From Bacillota bacterium (GTDB taxonomy: Bacteria; Bacillota; Bacilli; Alicyclobacillales; SLC66): a DNA stretch of 64,000 bases. The stretch lies in assembly GCA_021828865.1 (NCBI GenBank), contig JAJZCW010000008.1, positions 60,082 to 124,081 on the forward strand, read 5' to 3'. This document shows, one piece after another, positions 54,545 to 62,890 of the stretch. The translations under genes were made by a program, and so were the position numbers. The notes below the pieces were generated by a model that was given only the letters and a program-made list of their open reading frames with translations, ran no database searches and was not told the origin of the DNA. Position 1 is the stretch's first letter, and each line of letters begins with the position of its first letter.

Positions 54545-54702
54545 GTTTTCAATTCTCCTTATCTTTATCCTCCAATACATCAAATCCGTTACCCATATTA
54601 ACTTGAAAAAAAAATACACGCAATCAATCCAAGCATAAATTGCACATCATTGGCAAAAATACAACTCGTAATTCCCATTCGAACTAGCAAGGAGGTCGAC
54701 TG

Positions 54703-54915
54703 ATGCCACAACAACCGCAACAACAAATGCATCCGCAGCTTCAACAAGCTGCACAGTCGCTGCAACAGGCGCAACAACAGTTGCAGCAGTTTCAATCGCA
54801 GTCATCAGCTGCGATGAATTCCCAGCAACAACAGCAGTTGCAACAAGCACAGCAACAATTGCAACAATTGCATCAATCCATTTCACAATTCCAAGCACCA
54901 AGTGCCATGTCCTGA
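54703..54915 (+). CDS. Glutamine-rich small protein
   Basis: A 70-residue protein that is over 40 percent Gln, without Cys, Trp or acidic residues. It is built of QQ-L/A-Q heptad-like units (LQQAQQQLQQFQSQ, LQQAQQQLQQLHQSIS) that would form a helix or coiled coil. AAGGAGG lies well placed before ATG. A strong terminator follows. It recalls Gln-rich gamma-type small acid-soluble or coat-associated spore proteins, but no clear family match. Confidence 0.65.
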   Translation: MPQQPQQQMHPQLQQAAQSLQQAQQQLQQFQSQSSAAMNSQQQQQLQQAQQQLQQLHQSISQFQAPSAMS

Positions 54916-54916
54916 T

Positions 54917-54950
54917 AAAAAACCTGAAGGGCTCTCCCCTTCAGGTTTTT
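54917..54950. terminator. Bidirectional terminator, Gln-rich gene / glucosidase
   Basis: Stem AAAAACCTGAAGG (54918-54930) with CCTTCAGGTTTTT (54938-54950), T-rich on both strands. The glucosidase stop codon lies in the right arm. Confidence 0.85.
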
Positions 54951-56605
54951 TTATGTGAAAAGCTCGCTTTACTCAGGATGTACGCCTCATAAGGACGCAA
55001 AACATCTGGCCAGGCAATGGGCGTATCCCAAATTTGATCAGCATAGTTATTGATCGTTACTGTCCACTCTTCTCCCCCCAGCTGCCTCCACTCAGGGAAA
55101 CAAGTCGACACATCAGGCAGCAACACTACTTCAGTGCTAAAGTTCATCAACACAACGTGCGTGTCGCTGTCAAGGGAGCGCCGATAGACATACAGTATTG
55201 GGTGGTCCGGCAATCCTTCCTTAAAATCTCCTGCGACTTGCCAAAAAGAACTGGAACGCAATGAAATCAGCCGCTGATAATACCTAAATATCGATTGGGG
55301 GTGGCGCAGGTCCGCTTCGACATTAATATCTCGATAGTTCGGGTTAACCGCGATCCACGGGTCAGCTTGGCTGAATCCTGCATGGATTGATTCATCCCAT
55401 TGCATGGGAGTTCGAGAATTATCCCTAGCCAGCGTTTGTAGCAAAGCCAACGCCTCTTGTGGAGAAATCCCCTCTGTTATTTTTTCCTTATAGCGTTCCT
55501 TCATAGCAACGTCCTGATATAACTCAATCGAATCATACCGCACTCCCGTCATGCCGATTTCTTCACCCTGATAAATATACGGAATGCCAGGTAGCGTATG
55601 TAAAAGCGTGGCAAAACAAGCGGCTGATTCCCTTCTAAATTCCTGATCATTGCCGTAACGAGTAACTAGCCTGGTATGGTCATGATTGTTTAGAAATTGC
55701 GCCATCCCACCACGTTCATTCAAGGTAGCGTACCAATCGCGCTGAATTTGCTTGAACCTTAGTAAATCCCATGTAGGCATGTCGTCTAGCACCTGAAAGT
55801 GAAAAAGCGAATCGAGTTCCCTCCTCGTCTCGTCCACATATAATAGACCTTCTTTTGGCGTCACAAACGCGACTTCGCCCACTGTCATCAAATCATAGCG
55901 AGATAAAATTCGTTCATTCAGCTCCCGCAAATACTCGTGGACTTTTGGTTGATTGCCGAGATACGAGATGTCTTCCGGTCTTGTCACATCAGGCATTCCG
56001 GGGATTTTTGCCAGTAAGCTGATGGCATCGAAGCGAATTCCATCGACACCTTTTTTTAACCAATATTCGATCGCGTCAAAAACAGCCTCGCGCACGAGAG
56101 GATTCTCCCAGTTCAGGTCTGGCTGCGCAGCTGTGAATGAATGAAAGTAATATTCTCCGGTAACTTCATCAAACGTCCAAGCGGAAGGAGAAAAGTAGGA
56201 TCGCCAATTGTTTTTTTGTGAGCGCCAAATGTAAAAATCCCGATAGGGATTGTCCTTTGACTTTCTCGATTCAACAAACCACGGGTGCTTATCTGATGTA
56301 TGATTAATCACCATATCGATGATCAAACTCATTTTTCGTTCGTGCATCTTAAGGAGGAGTTCGTCAAAATCCTCCATCGTTCCAGCCTTTGAAGAGATTG
56401 CCCGATAGTCGGAAATGTCATAGCCGTTGTCCACATCAGGTGATTCAAAAAACGGATTGAGCCACAAGGCATTGACACCGAGATCAGTAAGATAGCCCAG
56501 TTTTTCAATAACCCCTTGTAAATCGCCCATTCCATCTTGATTGGCATCAAAAAAGCTGCGCCAATACACCTGATACACCACCGCTTGATGCCACCACTTA
56601 CGCAA
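54941..56605 (-). CDS. Alpha-glucosidase, GH13 (oligo-1,6-glucosidase type)
   Basis: A 554-residue cytoplasmic glycoside hydrolase acting on alpha-glucosides such as isomaltose, maltose or trehalose derivatives. Conserved GH13 regions: DMVINHTSDKHPWF (I), GIRFDAISLL with nucleophile Asp (II), VGEVAFVTP with acid/base Glu (III), FLNNHDHTRL (IV). Start is TTG 56605, only 6 bp after the upstream paralogue. The two genes form a tandem pair of about 50 percent similarity by eye. No sugar transporter lies nearby. Confidence 0.9.
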   Translation of the reverse strand: MRKWWHQAVVYQVYWRSFFDANQDGMGDLQGVIEKLGYLTDLGVNALWLNPFFESPDVDNGYDISDYRAISSKAGTMEDFDELLLKMHERKMSLIIDMVINHTSDKHPWFVESRKSKDNPYRDFYIWRSQKNNWRSYFSPSAWTFDEVTGEYYFHSFTAAQPDLNWENPLVREAVFDAIEYWLKKGVDGIRFDAISLLAKIPGMPDVTRPEDISYLGNQPKVHEYLRELNERILSRYDLMTVGEVAFVTPKEGLLYVDETRRELDSLFHFQVLDDMPTWDLLRFKQIQRDWYATLNERGGMAQFLNNHDHTRLVTRYGNDQEFRRESAACFATLLHTLPGIPYIYQGEEIGMTGVRYDSIELYQDVAMKERYKEKITEGISPQEALALLQTLARDNSRTPMQWDESIHAGFSQADPWIAVNPNYRDINVEADLRHPQSIFRYYQRLISLRSSSFWQVAGDFKEGLPDHPILYVYRRSLDSDTHVVLMNFSTEVVLLPDVSTCFPEWRQLGGEEWTVTINNYADQIWDTPIAWPDVLRPYEAYILSKASFSHKKT

Positions 56606-56611
56606 CTGCCA

Positions 56612-58309
56612 TCACGCCCCTATCCTCAGGTGATACACTCTTGCCTCATAAGGGCGCAGCGTGAAGCCCTCTTCACTAACAGGAGCATCTTCGTAATTGG
56701 CGATCAGACAAGCGGCATACTTGTCGTCAAATCCCTCTGGCCACTCAATAGCCTGGTTTTCTACGGAAAAGTTGGCAGCAACAAACACCACCTCGTCAAC
56801 CGTCTCTCGTAAATACGCATAAATGGCCTCATGGTCCGGTAACAGTAAGTGGTATTTACCGTCCGTGATCACATCATAGGCTTTGCGCAGGCGTATTAAC
56901 GCTTGGTAATAGTAAAAAATAGAATGCCTATCGTTTAACGCTTGTTCGACATTGATATCTACATAATTCGGATTAACCTTCATCCAAGGGTCTCCCGTGC
57001 TAAATCCGGCATTCAAGCTGTCGCTCCATTGCATCGGTGTACGCGCATTATCACGTCCCTTAACGTGAATTTGAGACAATACGGCCTCTGGATCCTCCTT
57101 GCCCTCGATTACCCGCTCTTGCCACATATTTTTGATCTCTACGTCTTGATAATCATCAATGGACGGGAAGGCCACGTTGGTCATTCCAATCTCTTCTCCC
57201 TGATAGATGTAAGGGGTGCCCTGCAAAAAGTGGAGAATGGTCGCCAGCATTTTTGCCGATTCCACGCGATACTCCTTGTCGTTGCCAAATCGCGACACCA
57301 TCCGGGGTTGATCGTGATTATTCAAATACAGGCTGTTCCAGCCCCGGTTATGTAGCTTTTCCTGCCATTTGCTGAGGACTGCTTTTAATTCCGTCAATCG
57401 AAGCGGCCTAATATCCCATTTGCCGCCAGAGCCCGCATCTATGTCCATGTGCTCAAATTGAAAAATCATATTCAGTTCATGGCGCTCCGGTGCCGTGTAG
57501 AGCAGTGCCTGTTCGGGGGTGGTCCCAGCCGCTTCTCCCACCGTCATGATGTCATAATGGCTCAAGACTTTCTCGTACATCTCCTGCAAAAACTCGTGGA
57601 CACGCGGGCCGTTCATGTAAAATTCTCCACCAGAGGCATAACGGTCCCCCGGTTTGACCTCCCCATCTGGCAATCCAGGCACCTTAGAGATGGCATTAAT
57701 GACGTCCATGCGAAACCCGTCGATCCCCTTATCAAGCCAAAACTTCATTAATCGGTATACCTCTTCTCGGACTTCCGAGGTCTCCCAATTTAAGTCAGGC
57801 TGTTTGCGGGAAAAAAGATGCAAATAATACTCTTTCGTGGTCGGATCTTGCTCCCATGCGGATCCTCCAAAAATCGACCCCCAGTTATTCGGCTGATCCT
57901 GCCAAAAGTAAAAATGACGATAGGGATTCTCTTTGGAGGTTTTTGAATCTAGAAACCATGGGTGCTCATCGGACGTATGATTGACGACGAGATCCATCAC
58001 GATGCGGATACCTCTTTGATGAGCTTCTAAAAGCAAACGCTCAAACTCCTCCATCGTCCCAAACTCATTCATTATTTGATAATAATTGCGGATGTCATAG
58101 CCATTATCGTCATTAGGAGAATCATAGATGGGATTAAGCCAAATCACATCGATGCCAAGCTGCTTCAAATAATCCAGTTTAAGAATAATACCCTGTAAAT
58201 CGCCAATGCCATCACCATTTGCATCCATAAAACTACGCGGATACACCTGATAGACCACAGCAGTTTTCCACCATGGCCGTAAGTTCATCATAGATTTTAC
58301 TGTTGTCAT
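56612..58309 (-). CDS. Alpha-glucosidase, GH13 (oligo-1,6-glucosidase type), paralogue
   Basis: A 565-residue GH13 hydrolase. Regions: DLVVNHTSDEHPWF (I), GFRMDVINAISK with nucleophile Asp (II), VGEAAGTTP with acid/base Glu (III), YLNNHDQPRMVSRFG (IV). N-terminal WWKTAVVYQVYPRSFMDANG is typical. AAGGTGA precedes ATG 58309. It leads a two-gene operon with its paralogue. Differences after the region II Asp suggest a different linkage preference between the two. Confidence 0.92.
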   Translation of the reverse strand: MTTVKSMMNLRPWWKTAVVYQVYPRSFMDANGDGIGDLQGIILKLDYLKQLGIDVIWLNPIYDSPNDDNGYDIRNYYQIMNEFGTMEEFERLLLEAHQRGIRIVMDLVVNHTSDEHPWFLDSKTSKENPYRHFYFWQDQPNNWGSIFGGSAWEQDPTTKEYYLHLFSRKQPDLNWETSEVREEVYRLMKFWLDKGIDGFRMDVINAISKVPGLPDGEVKPGDRYASGGEFYMNGPRVHEFLQEMYEKVLSHYDIMTVGEAAGTTPEQALLYTAPERHELNMIFQFEHMDIDAGSGGKWDIRPLRLTELKAVLSKWQEKLHNRGWNSLYLNNHDQPRMVSRFGNDKEYRVESAKMLATILHFLQGTPYIYQGEEIGMTNVAFPSIDDYQDVEIKNMWQERVIEGKEDPEAVLSQIHVKGRDNARTPMQWSDSLNAGFSTGDPWMKVNPNYVDINVEQALNDRHSIFYYYQALIRLRKAYDVITDGKYHLLLPDHEAIYAYLRETVDEVVFVAANFSVENQAIEWPEGFDDKYAACLIANYEDAPVSEEGFTLRPYEARVYHLRIGA

Positions 58310-58453
58310 GTCTTCACCTTCCTAATGTCCCATTATGCAGTCTACGGGACAATGACACAAGTTAATGAGTTACAGGCAAGTGCCTTTACCACATTGGAGT
58401 GCTTAACATTAGATAATAAAGATTCATGAATGTTAGGTGAGGGAGGGAGATAT

Positions 58454-58570
58454 ATGGGCGTCTTTGGAGGATATACCCGTTGGGCAGTAGTTTTCTTGAT
58501 CATCTTTGTTCTCTTCTTCTTGTTAGTCCCGTCCTATACCACGCAATGCACCACAGTGCCTGTGTACTAG
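58454..58570 (+). CDS. YjcZ-like small sporulation-type membrane protein
   Basis: A 38-residue peptide with ATG 58454 after GGGAGG. It has a short MGVFGGYTR head, a hydrophobic helix (WAVVFLIIFVLFFLLV) and a small Cys-containing tail. Size and layout (Gly/Tyr head, aliphatic helix) resemble YjcZ/YtzI-type sporulation peptides. It lies 16 bp before a Gly/Tyr/Trp-rich gene and probably shares its transcript. Confidence 0.55.
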   Translation: MGVFGGYTRWAVVFLIIFVLFFLLVPSYTTQCTTVPVY

Positions 58571-58586
58571 AAGGAGGCACAACAGA

Positions 58587-58961
58587 ATGAATGTTCACCA
58601 ACAATGCATGTCTATGCAAGGTTCTTGGGTGCAGTTCAAAACCCCTTGGGGATATCATCATGGAATCATCGACCGCGTTTCAAACCAGGGCGTGTTAATG
58701 AGAGTCCCCAGAGGCTATGCACCATCAGGTCTGGCTAACGCTAATTTATCTGATGAAGCAAAAGTTGACCTTGCCATTTCGCAAACCGCATGGGGTGGAC
58801 CAGGATACGGCTATTACGGTGGTGGCTATGGTCCTGGTTATGGATACGGACCAGGTTATGGTCGCCCCGGCTACGGGCCTGGCTACGGATGGTGGTATGG
58901 CGGCTGGTGGTGGTGGTGGCTCGCGTTCGCTTCAATTTTCTGGCTCGCATTCCTCTGGTAG
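58587..58961 (+). CDS. Gly/Tyr-rich protein with Trp-rich C-terminus, spore-associated type
   Basis: A 124-residue protein. Residues 1-65 form a small domain (SWVQFKTPWGYHHGIIDRVS, VLMRVPRGYAP) seen in hypothetical proteins of Bacillus. Residues 68-103 are GYG/PGYG repeats. The end is WWYGGWWWWWLAFASIFWLA, a hydrophobic Trp-rich helix. AAGGAGG precedes ATG. The composition suits a spore-coat or surface protein held by the C-terminal helix. Exact role unknown. Confidence 0.65.
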   Translation: MNVHQQCMSMQGSWVQFKTPWGYHHGIIDRVSNQGVLMRVPRGYAPSGLANANLSDEAKVDLAISQTAWGGPGYGYYGGGYGPGYGYGPGYGRPGYGPGYGWWYGGWWWWWLAFASIFWLAFLW

Positions 58962-58995
58962 GAATGAAGGCCATTACTCAACCAGCATCATGCGA

Positions 58996-59026
58996 GGGAT
59001 AGACTGTTCGGGTGGCTGTCTATCCC
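58996..59026. terminator. Hairpin between convergent genes
   Basis: Perfect 9-bp stem GGGATAGAC (58996-59004) with GTCTATCCC (59018-59026). The T-rich tail TCTTCC on the plus strand is poor. Confidence 0.6.
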
Positions 59027-59031
59027 TCTTC

Positions 59032-59856
59032 CTATATCTTAATGACTTGGGCTAATTCTTGCATCCGCACTGACAGTTCAACGAGATTTTTAGAGATATC
59101 GGAAAACGCCCCAGTGACTTCATTCCCTTCTTGAATTCGCCGAAAAACATCGCCGATCTGCCCTCGCACTTGATTGATGATATTTTCCAAATTGTCAGTC
59201 ACCGTTTTTACTTCTCCGACTGAATTCGTCACATTGCTGGCAAGGCGCCTCACTTCAGACGCAATCACAGAAAACCCTGCACCATTCTCCTGAGAGTGAG
59301 CCGCTTCAATGGCGGCGTTTAATCCTAGAAGTCGGGTCTGCGCAGATACTTCCGCAATAAATTCTGTCATTTGGCGAATCTTTGATCCTGATTCACTCAT
59401 CATCGCACTATCTTTGTCCATAGCGTTTGCTACCTGACTTAACGCTTCCATGGAAGTTTGAAACGTTTCCAGCGTTGCGTGCAATTCTTCTACCGTTGCG
59501 CCAATGTCTTCCGCTATCGTTTGTACAGCCTCGCGGTTAGCGGTGGGATAAAACATACAAATGGCACCTATCAGCTGTCCGTCTTCACGCAAAGGCACAC
59601 AGGTACCTTGATACGGGATGCCCCCTGTCAACTGCTTGTTCCCCATTCGAGTGACTGACTGCCCAGTGGTAATAGTTTGTTTTGCGAGACTGCCGTCCAG
59701 GAAAACGTGTCCATCACTGAACACCTCAAGGAAAAAATTATCACCACGCACCGCATGAACATATTTTTCCGTGTCCGTAATTGAAATCTGCGCATAAGGC
59801 ATTAATTTTTGAATATACTCAGAATAGACAATCAAATTTTGCAGCAGTTGGGACAT
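59032..59856 (-). CDS. Soluble methyl-accepting chemotaxis-type signal protein
   Basis: A 274-residue protein with no membrane helix. The N-terminal 115 residues form a PAS/GAF-like sensor (ISITDTEKYVHAVRG, GIPYQGTCVPLREDGQ, LIGAICMFYP). The C-terminal part is a short MCP hairpin with the conserved tip variant AQTRLLGLNAAIEAAHSQ and GFSVIASEVRRLA. The methylation helices are shortened. ATG 59856 is eight bases after GGAGG. It probably reports a cytoplasmic signal to CheA, or acts in another pathway, since no che genes are near. Confidence 0.85.
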   Translation of the reverse strand: MSQLLQNLIVYSEYIQKLMPYAQISITDTEKYVHAVRGDNFFLEVFSDGHVFLDGSLAKQTITTGQSVTRMGNKQLTGGIPYQGTCVPLREDGQLIGAICMFYPTANREAVQTIAEDIGATVEELHATLETFQTSMEALSQVANAMDKDSAMMSESGSKIRQMTEFIAEVSAQTRLLGLNAAIEAAHSQENGAGFSVIASEVRRLASNVTNSVGEVKTVTDNLENIINQVRGQIGDVFRRIQEGNEVTGAFSDISKNLVELSVRMQELAQVIKI

Positions 59857-59871
59857 CGATCGATCCTCCAA

Positions 59872-60456
59872 TTAGAATTCGTAACCGCGAACCTTAGCAA
59901 AAACCATGGAGCTTCGCAACGCTCCACTTTCATCGAGTTTTTCATTGCGTAAAATACCTTCCAAAGTGAACCCAAGTCGTTCAGCCAACCGAGCACTGCG
60001 AGCATTCATCGAGTCACAGCGAATTTCAATGCGATTAGCAAGTAAAGATTCAATTGCAAAGTGGGTAATTCTCTGCACCGCTTCCGTCATGAGTCCCTTA
60101 CCACTTTGCGAGGTACGAATCCAATAGCCGATTTCAAATTTTCTGGATTCCCAATCGATGCGATGAAGGCCGCTTCCCCCAATGAAACCACCAGTTTCTT
60201 TAGAGAAAAGGTGTAGTCTTAAATCTTTTCTTTCCATAAATTTTAAACGTGCCCACCGTACATTTTCCTCGGATTCTTCAATGGTTGGCATTTGTTGTGC
60301 CCAAGGCATCCACGAGCGAAGTTCATCTAGACTTTCACGAATGGCAGCATTCACTGCAGCACCATCGCCCCATTGTGGAGAACGGATGATGAGTCGTTCC
60401 GATTCAAACTCTTCTGGAAAATCTAACAAAATAATACTTTTAGACAAATCCAACAT
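59872..60456 (-). CDS. GNAT N-acetyltransferase (RimJ/RimL type)
   Basis: A 194-residue acetyl-CoA-dependent acyltransferase. FESERLIIRSPQWGD starts the fold, EIGYWIRTSQSGKGLMTEA holds the acetyl-CoA pyrophosphate loop (Q-S-G-K-G), and ARLAERLGFTLEG follows. Closest type by eye is YdaF/RimL, which acetylates ribosomal or other N-termini. The start is unclear: AAAGGA abuts ATG 60456, while TTG 60447 is nine bases from it. It is 4 bp after a DinB-like fragment. Confidence 0.85.
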   Translation of the reverse strand: MLDLSKSIILLDFPEEFESERLIIRSPQWGDGAAVNAAIRESLDELRSWMPWAQQMPTIEESEENVRWARLKFMERKDLRLHLFSKETGGFIGGSGLHRIDWESRKFEIGYWIRTSQSGKGLMTEAVQRITHFAIESLLANRIEIRCDSMNARSARLAERLGFTLEGILRNEKLDESGALRSSMVFAKVRGYEF

Positions 60457-60460
60457 TCCT

Positions 60461-60601
60461 TTACAGATACTTGTCGCGAATCATTGTCAGGTGATTCGCC
60501 TGTTGACTGCTCAAAATTTTTTCGATATCTCCCTCTGGAATCAAGCGGACGTAACCCTCATAATATGCTGGATATTCAGTAGATAATGGCTTTGAGCGCA
60601 T
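60461..60601 (-). pseudogene. DinB-family N-terminal fragment
   Basis: A 46-residue frame, ATG 60601 to TAA 60461, with a very good ribosome site (AGGGAGG). It reads MRSKPLSTEYPAYYEGYVRL then IPEGDIEKILSSQ, which matches the N-terminus of DinB-like four-helix proteins (usually about 165 residues). The remaining helices and their metal ligands are missing, and the next gene starts 4 bp on. Either a deletion remnant or a free-standing small protein that has been kept. Confidence 0.5.
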
Positions 60602-60635
60602 GAGAATCCTCCCTTTTTTTCCTATAATACGATGA

Positions 60636-62180
60636 CTATTTTACCAACATTTGATAACGCCAAGTGATGAATTCGTTGATCAGATCAAAATAATTCGGAA
60701 AAACTTGTATTCCCAGCGATCGCATCACTCTCCGGAGGCGTTCGATCAATTCCGGCACCGAGATGCTAAGTATCGTCTCCAAGTGTTCCTTCGTGATCGC
60801 TTCACTTCCATGACCGACAATGCTATGCCGATACAAATTCGAGATCCCCAGCCACCACTTTTCTTTCACTGTGAAAAAAAAGTCACTCTCCGGCTCACCT
60901 TTCATGGCTTTTTCCAGCGCTTCAATGAGTCCAGAAAACGTGTGACGTTCGACGCGAATGCGCGGTTCGACTCGATGTCTGATAACAAGGCGGGTGGTCT
61001 CCTTGTCCACATCATAGCCTAAAAAATAAATCATCAATTCTTCCATTAACCGATAAACGCGTATCAGCAACTCTCCATAATCGTGGCGCCTAAGAAATAC
61101 ATGAAGCTGCGCATACAAATAATTAATGAAACTCAACTGATTCCCTTTTGCTAGCGGGATAAATAATGCCAATAGAGTGGGTTGATTGCGAAACTGCGCA
61201 AAATGGTCAAATAGATTTCTCATGTCATGGCACTTGTCGACTGTAAGACTCCCTAGCATCAGGGAAATAGCAAATTCCAGCGGTTGCTGCAGCTTTGGTG
61301 GAAGTTTCCCGTGTGTCACCAAATTGAGCAGTGCATAATACTGGTACTCATTTAAGTCTTCCTCGAAAACCGTCTCTTTTTGAACTTGTCTTGATGAAAT
61401 CGGAAGAACTTTTTTCAGATCACCAAGCGCTTTTTCCAGGCCTTGTGTCAAAATGGAATACGGATTGTTTCCAAGTTCCGTTCCAAGATCCTGAAACAAG
61501 ATTTGCATGTCACTGAGAAAAGCCTGAGCGGACAACGAATTGGATTGATGCCACTTGCCTTCATACGATTGCCAAACGCTGGTGCTCGTGACCCCCAGAT
61601 GCCCATGACCAACAAAAGAGTGATTGCGCAGATGAATGACATCGGTAAGTTGTTTACTTTGCAAAAACATGTACACCCCGTAATGGCTGGCTAGCTCACG
61701 ATGAAGATAAGCGTTTTCAATAACTTTCAAGTATTCCGGTGCATGGCCTGGTTGATAGTCGTCGACCCGCTCTTTTTTTCCTGCTTTCATCAATAAAAAA
61801 AGAATCAATAGTTCCCGAAATCTATACAATCTTGCTAGAAATGCCATATAATCGCCTGCACCAAGGTACATTTCCATGTGGTGAACGGCATCCTTCAGGA
61901 TATCAAGGAGAAATTCGGTTGTCATCCCCTCGTGATGAGTGAGATGATCCAGGTGGTCCCGGATCAACGAAAATTGATTGTAGGAAATCCAGCCTTCCTC
62001 AAAAATTTCATAGAGACTGGTAAACACATCATCCAATTGAAAGTGATATAGTTCATAAAGACTTCGTAGCCACTGGCTGATTTTAGCTTGACGTGTGTCA
62101 TCCACCGAATCAAGCGACTCAAAAACACGCCACGCGCCGTAAAAGTCAAGTTGATGCAAATGCAGTATGGTGAGATCCAC
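60636..62180 (-). CDS. Tandem HEPN-domain protein related to CRISPR CARF-HEPN ribonucleases
   Basis: A 514-residue, largely helical protein. Two similar halves each hold a helix of the type ARLYRFRELL (116-125) or IRVYRLMEEL (373-382) and, some 70 residues on, a HEPN R-x4-6-H motif: RNHSFVGH (185-192) and RHSIVGH (451-457), each followed by Gly. Such pairs of motifs are typical of the HEPN part of Csm6/Csx1/TIGR02710-type proteins, but no CARF Rossmann domain precedes. The prediction is a metal-independent RNase formed from two HEPN units in one chain. Start is GTG 62180 with a poor ribosome site, seven bases after a short upstream ORF, which suggests translational coupling. Confidence 0.65.
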   Translation of the reverse strand: MDLTILHLHQLDFYGAWRVFESLDSVDDTRQAKISQWLRSLYELYHFQLDDVFTSLYEIFEEGWISYNQFSLIRDHLDHLTHHEGMTTEFLLDILKDAVHHMEMYLGAGDYMAFLARLYRFRELLILFLLMKAGKKERVDDYQPGHAPEYLKVIENAYLHRELASHYGVYMFLQSKQLTDVIHLRNHSFVGHGHLGVTSTSVWQSYEGKWHQSNSLSAQAFLSDMQILFQDLGTELGNNPYSILTQGLEKALGDLKKVLPISSRQVQKETVFEEDLNEYQYYALLNLVTHGKLPPKLQQPLEFAISLMLGSLTVDKCHDMRNLFDHFAQFRNQPTLLALFIPLAKGNQLSFINYLYAQLHVFLRRHDYGELLIRVYRLMEELMIYFLGYDVDKETTRLVIRHRVEPRIRVERHTFSGLIEALEKAMKGEPESDFFFTVKEKWWLGISNLYRHSIVGHGSEAITKEHLETILSISVPELIERLRRVMRSLGIQVFPNYFDLINEFITWRYQMLVK

Positions 62181-62187
62181 CGTATGC

Positions 62188-62265
62188 CTAGATATACACT
62201 GCCACCTCCTTTCCTAATTGAAATAATTTTACCACTGCTAGCAATTCCACGCTGACTTCATACAT
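62188..62265 (-). CDS. Possible 25-residue leader peptide of the HEPN gene
   Basis: ATG 62265, with AAAGGA ahead of it, to TAG 62188. Product MYEVSVELLAVVKLFQLG then KEVAVYI. It contains within its last codons a strong AAAGGAGGTG, which is 20 bases from the GTG of the HEPN gene. Translation of this frame may be needed for, or compete with, HEPN translation. It lies antisense to the intergenic region of the divergent exported-protein gene. Confidence 0.3.
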   Translation of the reverse strand: MYEVSVELLAVVKLFQLGKEVAVYI

Positions 62266-62332
62266 CAAAATCCTTTGGTTGGGTAACAATCTAAAATGCA
62301 GTTCCCAGAATTTTTGCGATGGAGGGATTGAT

Positions 62333-62878
62333 TTGCAATCTCCATGGAAAACGGCATTTATCACGACAGGTGTTTTCTGGATTTTTTCTGCCATACCCGC
62401 CTATGCCGAAAATCAAACGCCAACGATCAACGCCAACATTGAATTTCGCGTTTCGTCCCCGGACCTAAAAAAAATCAATGGAGCACGGGTGTTGGTCATC
62501 AGCGATAAAGGCACTATCATGGCCAATGGATTGACAAATTCTGAAGGAATCTGGAATTCCAAACTACAGGTCACGCAAGATCCGAGGTTTTCTAACATCC
62601 GTGAGATGGGAACGGTCACTGCAATAGTATTTGCACAAGGCTACAACGAGGAAGTCGTTTTTGAGGTGCCTGTTTATCCAAACAGCATCCAACCAGTCTC
62701 GATGGTACCGATTCAACCCGGTAAAAGGAACGAACCCGTCAAATGGCTGGGCAACCTTCATCGTCACGACATTGGGCGGATGGTTGACCGCTATGCCAAT
62801 GAAACAGGACTTGCAAAGCAGCCAGGAATAAGCGGAACTTTCGGAAATGCGGCATGGAGTCCCAGTATAAAACGGTAG
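62333..62878 (+). CDS. Exported protein with carboxypeptidase-regulatory-like fold
   Basis: A 181-residue protein. TTG 62333 is six bases after GGAGGG and gives a clear signal peptide (SPWKTAFITTGVFWIFSAIPAYA). The mature part has an Ig/CarboxypepD_reg-like strand pattern: GARVLVISDKGTIMANGLTN, SEGIWNSKL, AIVFAQGYNEEVVFEVPVYP. It lies 12 bp before a SpoIID-like gene and likely forms an operon with it. A longer start at 62279 would hide the signal peptide. Confidence 0.7.
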   Translation: MQSPWKTAFITTGVFWIFSAIPAYAENQTPTINANIEFRVSSPDLKKINGARVLVISDKGTIMANGLTNSEGIWNSKLQVTQDPRFSNIREMGTVTAIVFAQGYNEEVVFEVPVYPNSIQPVSMVPIQPGKRNEPVKWLGNLHRHDIGRMVDRYANETGLAKQPGISGTFGNAAWSPSIKR

Positions 62879-62890
62879 AGGTGATCTATC

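Noticed and set aside
58741..58974. Open frames opposite or shifted within the Gly/Tyr-rich gene
   Set aside because: They arise from the low-complexity GGY repeat and have no ribosome site or family match.
49081..62180. CRISPR array near cas6 or the HEPN gene
   Set aside because: No regularly spaced direct repeats were seen between these genes or elsewhere in the window.
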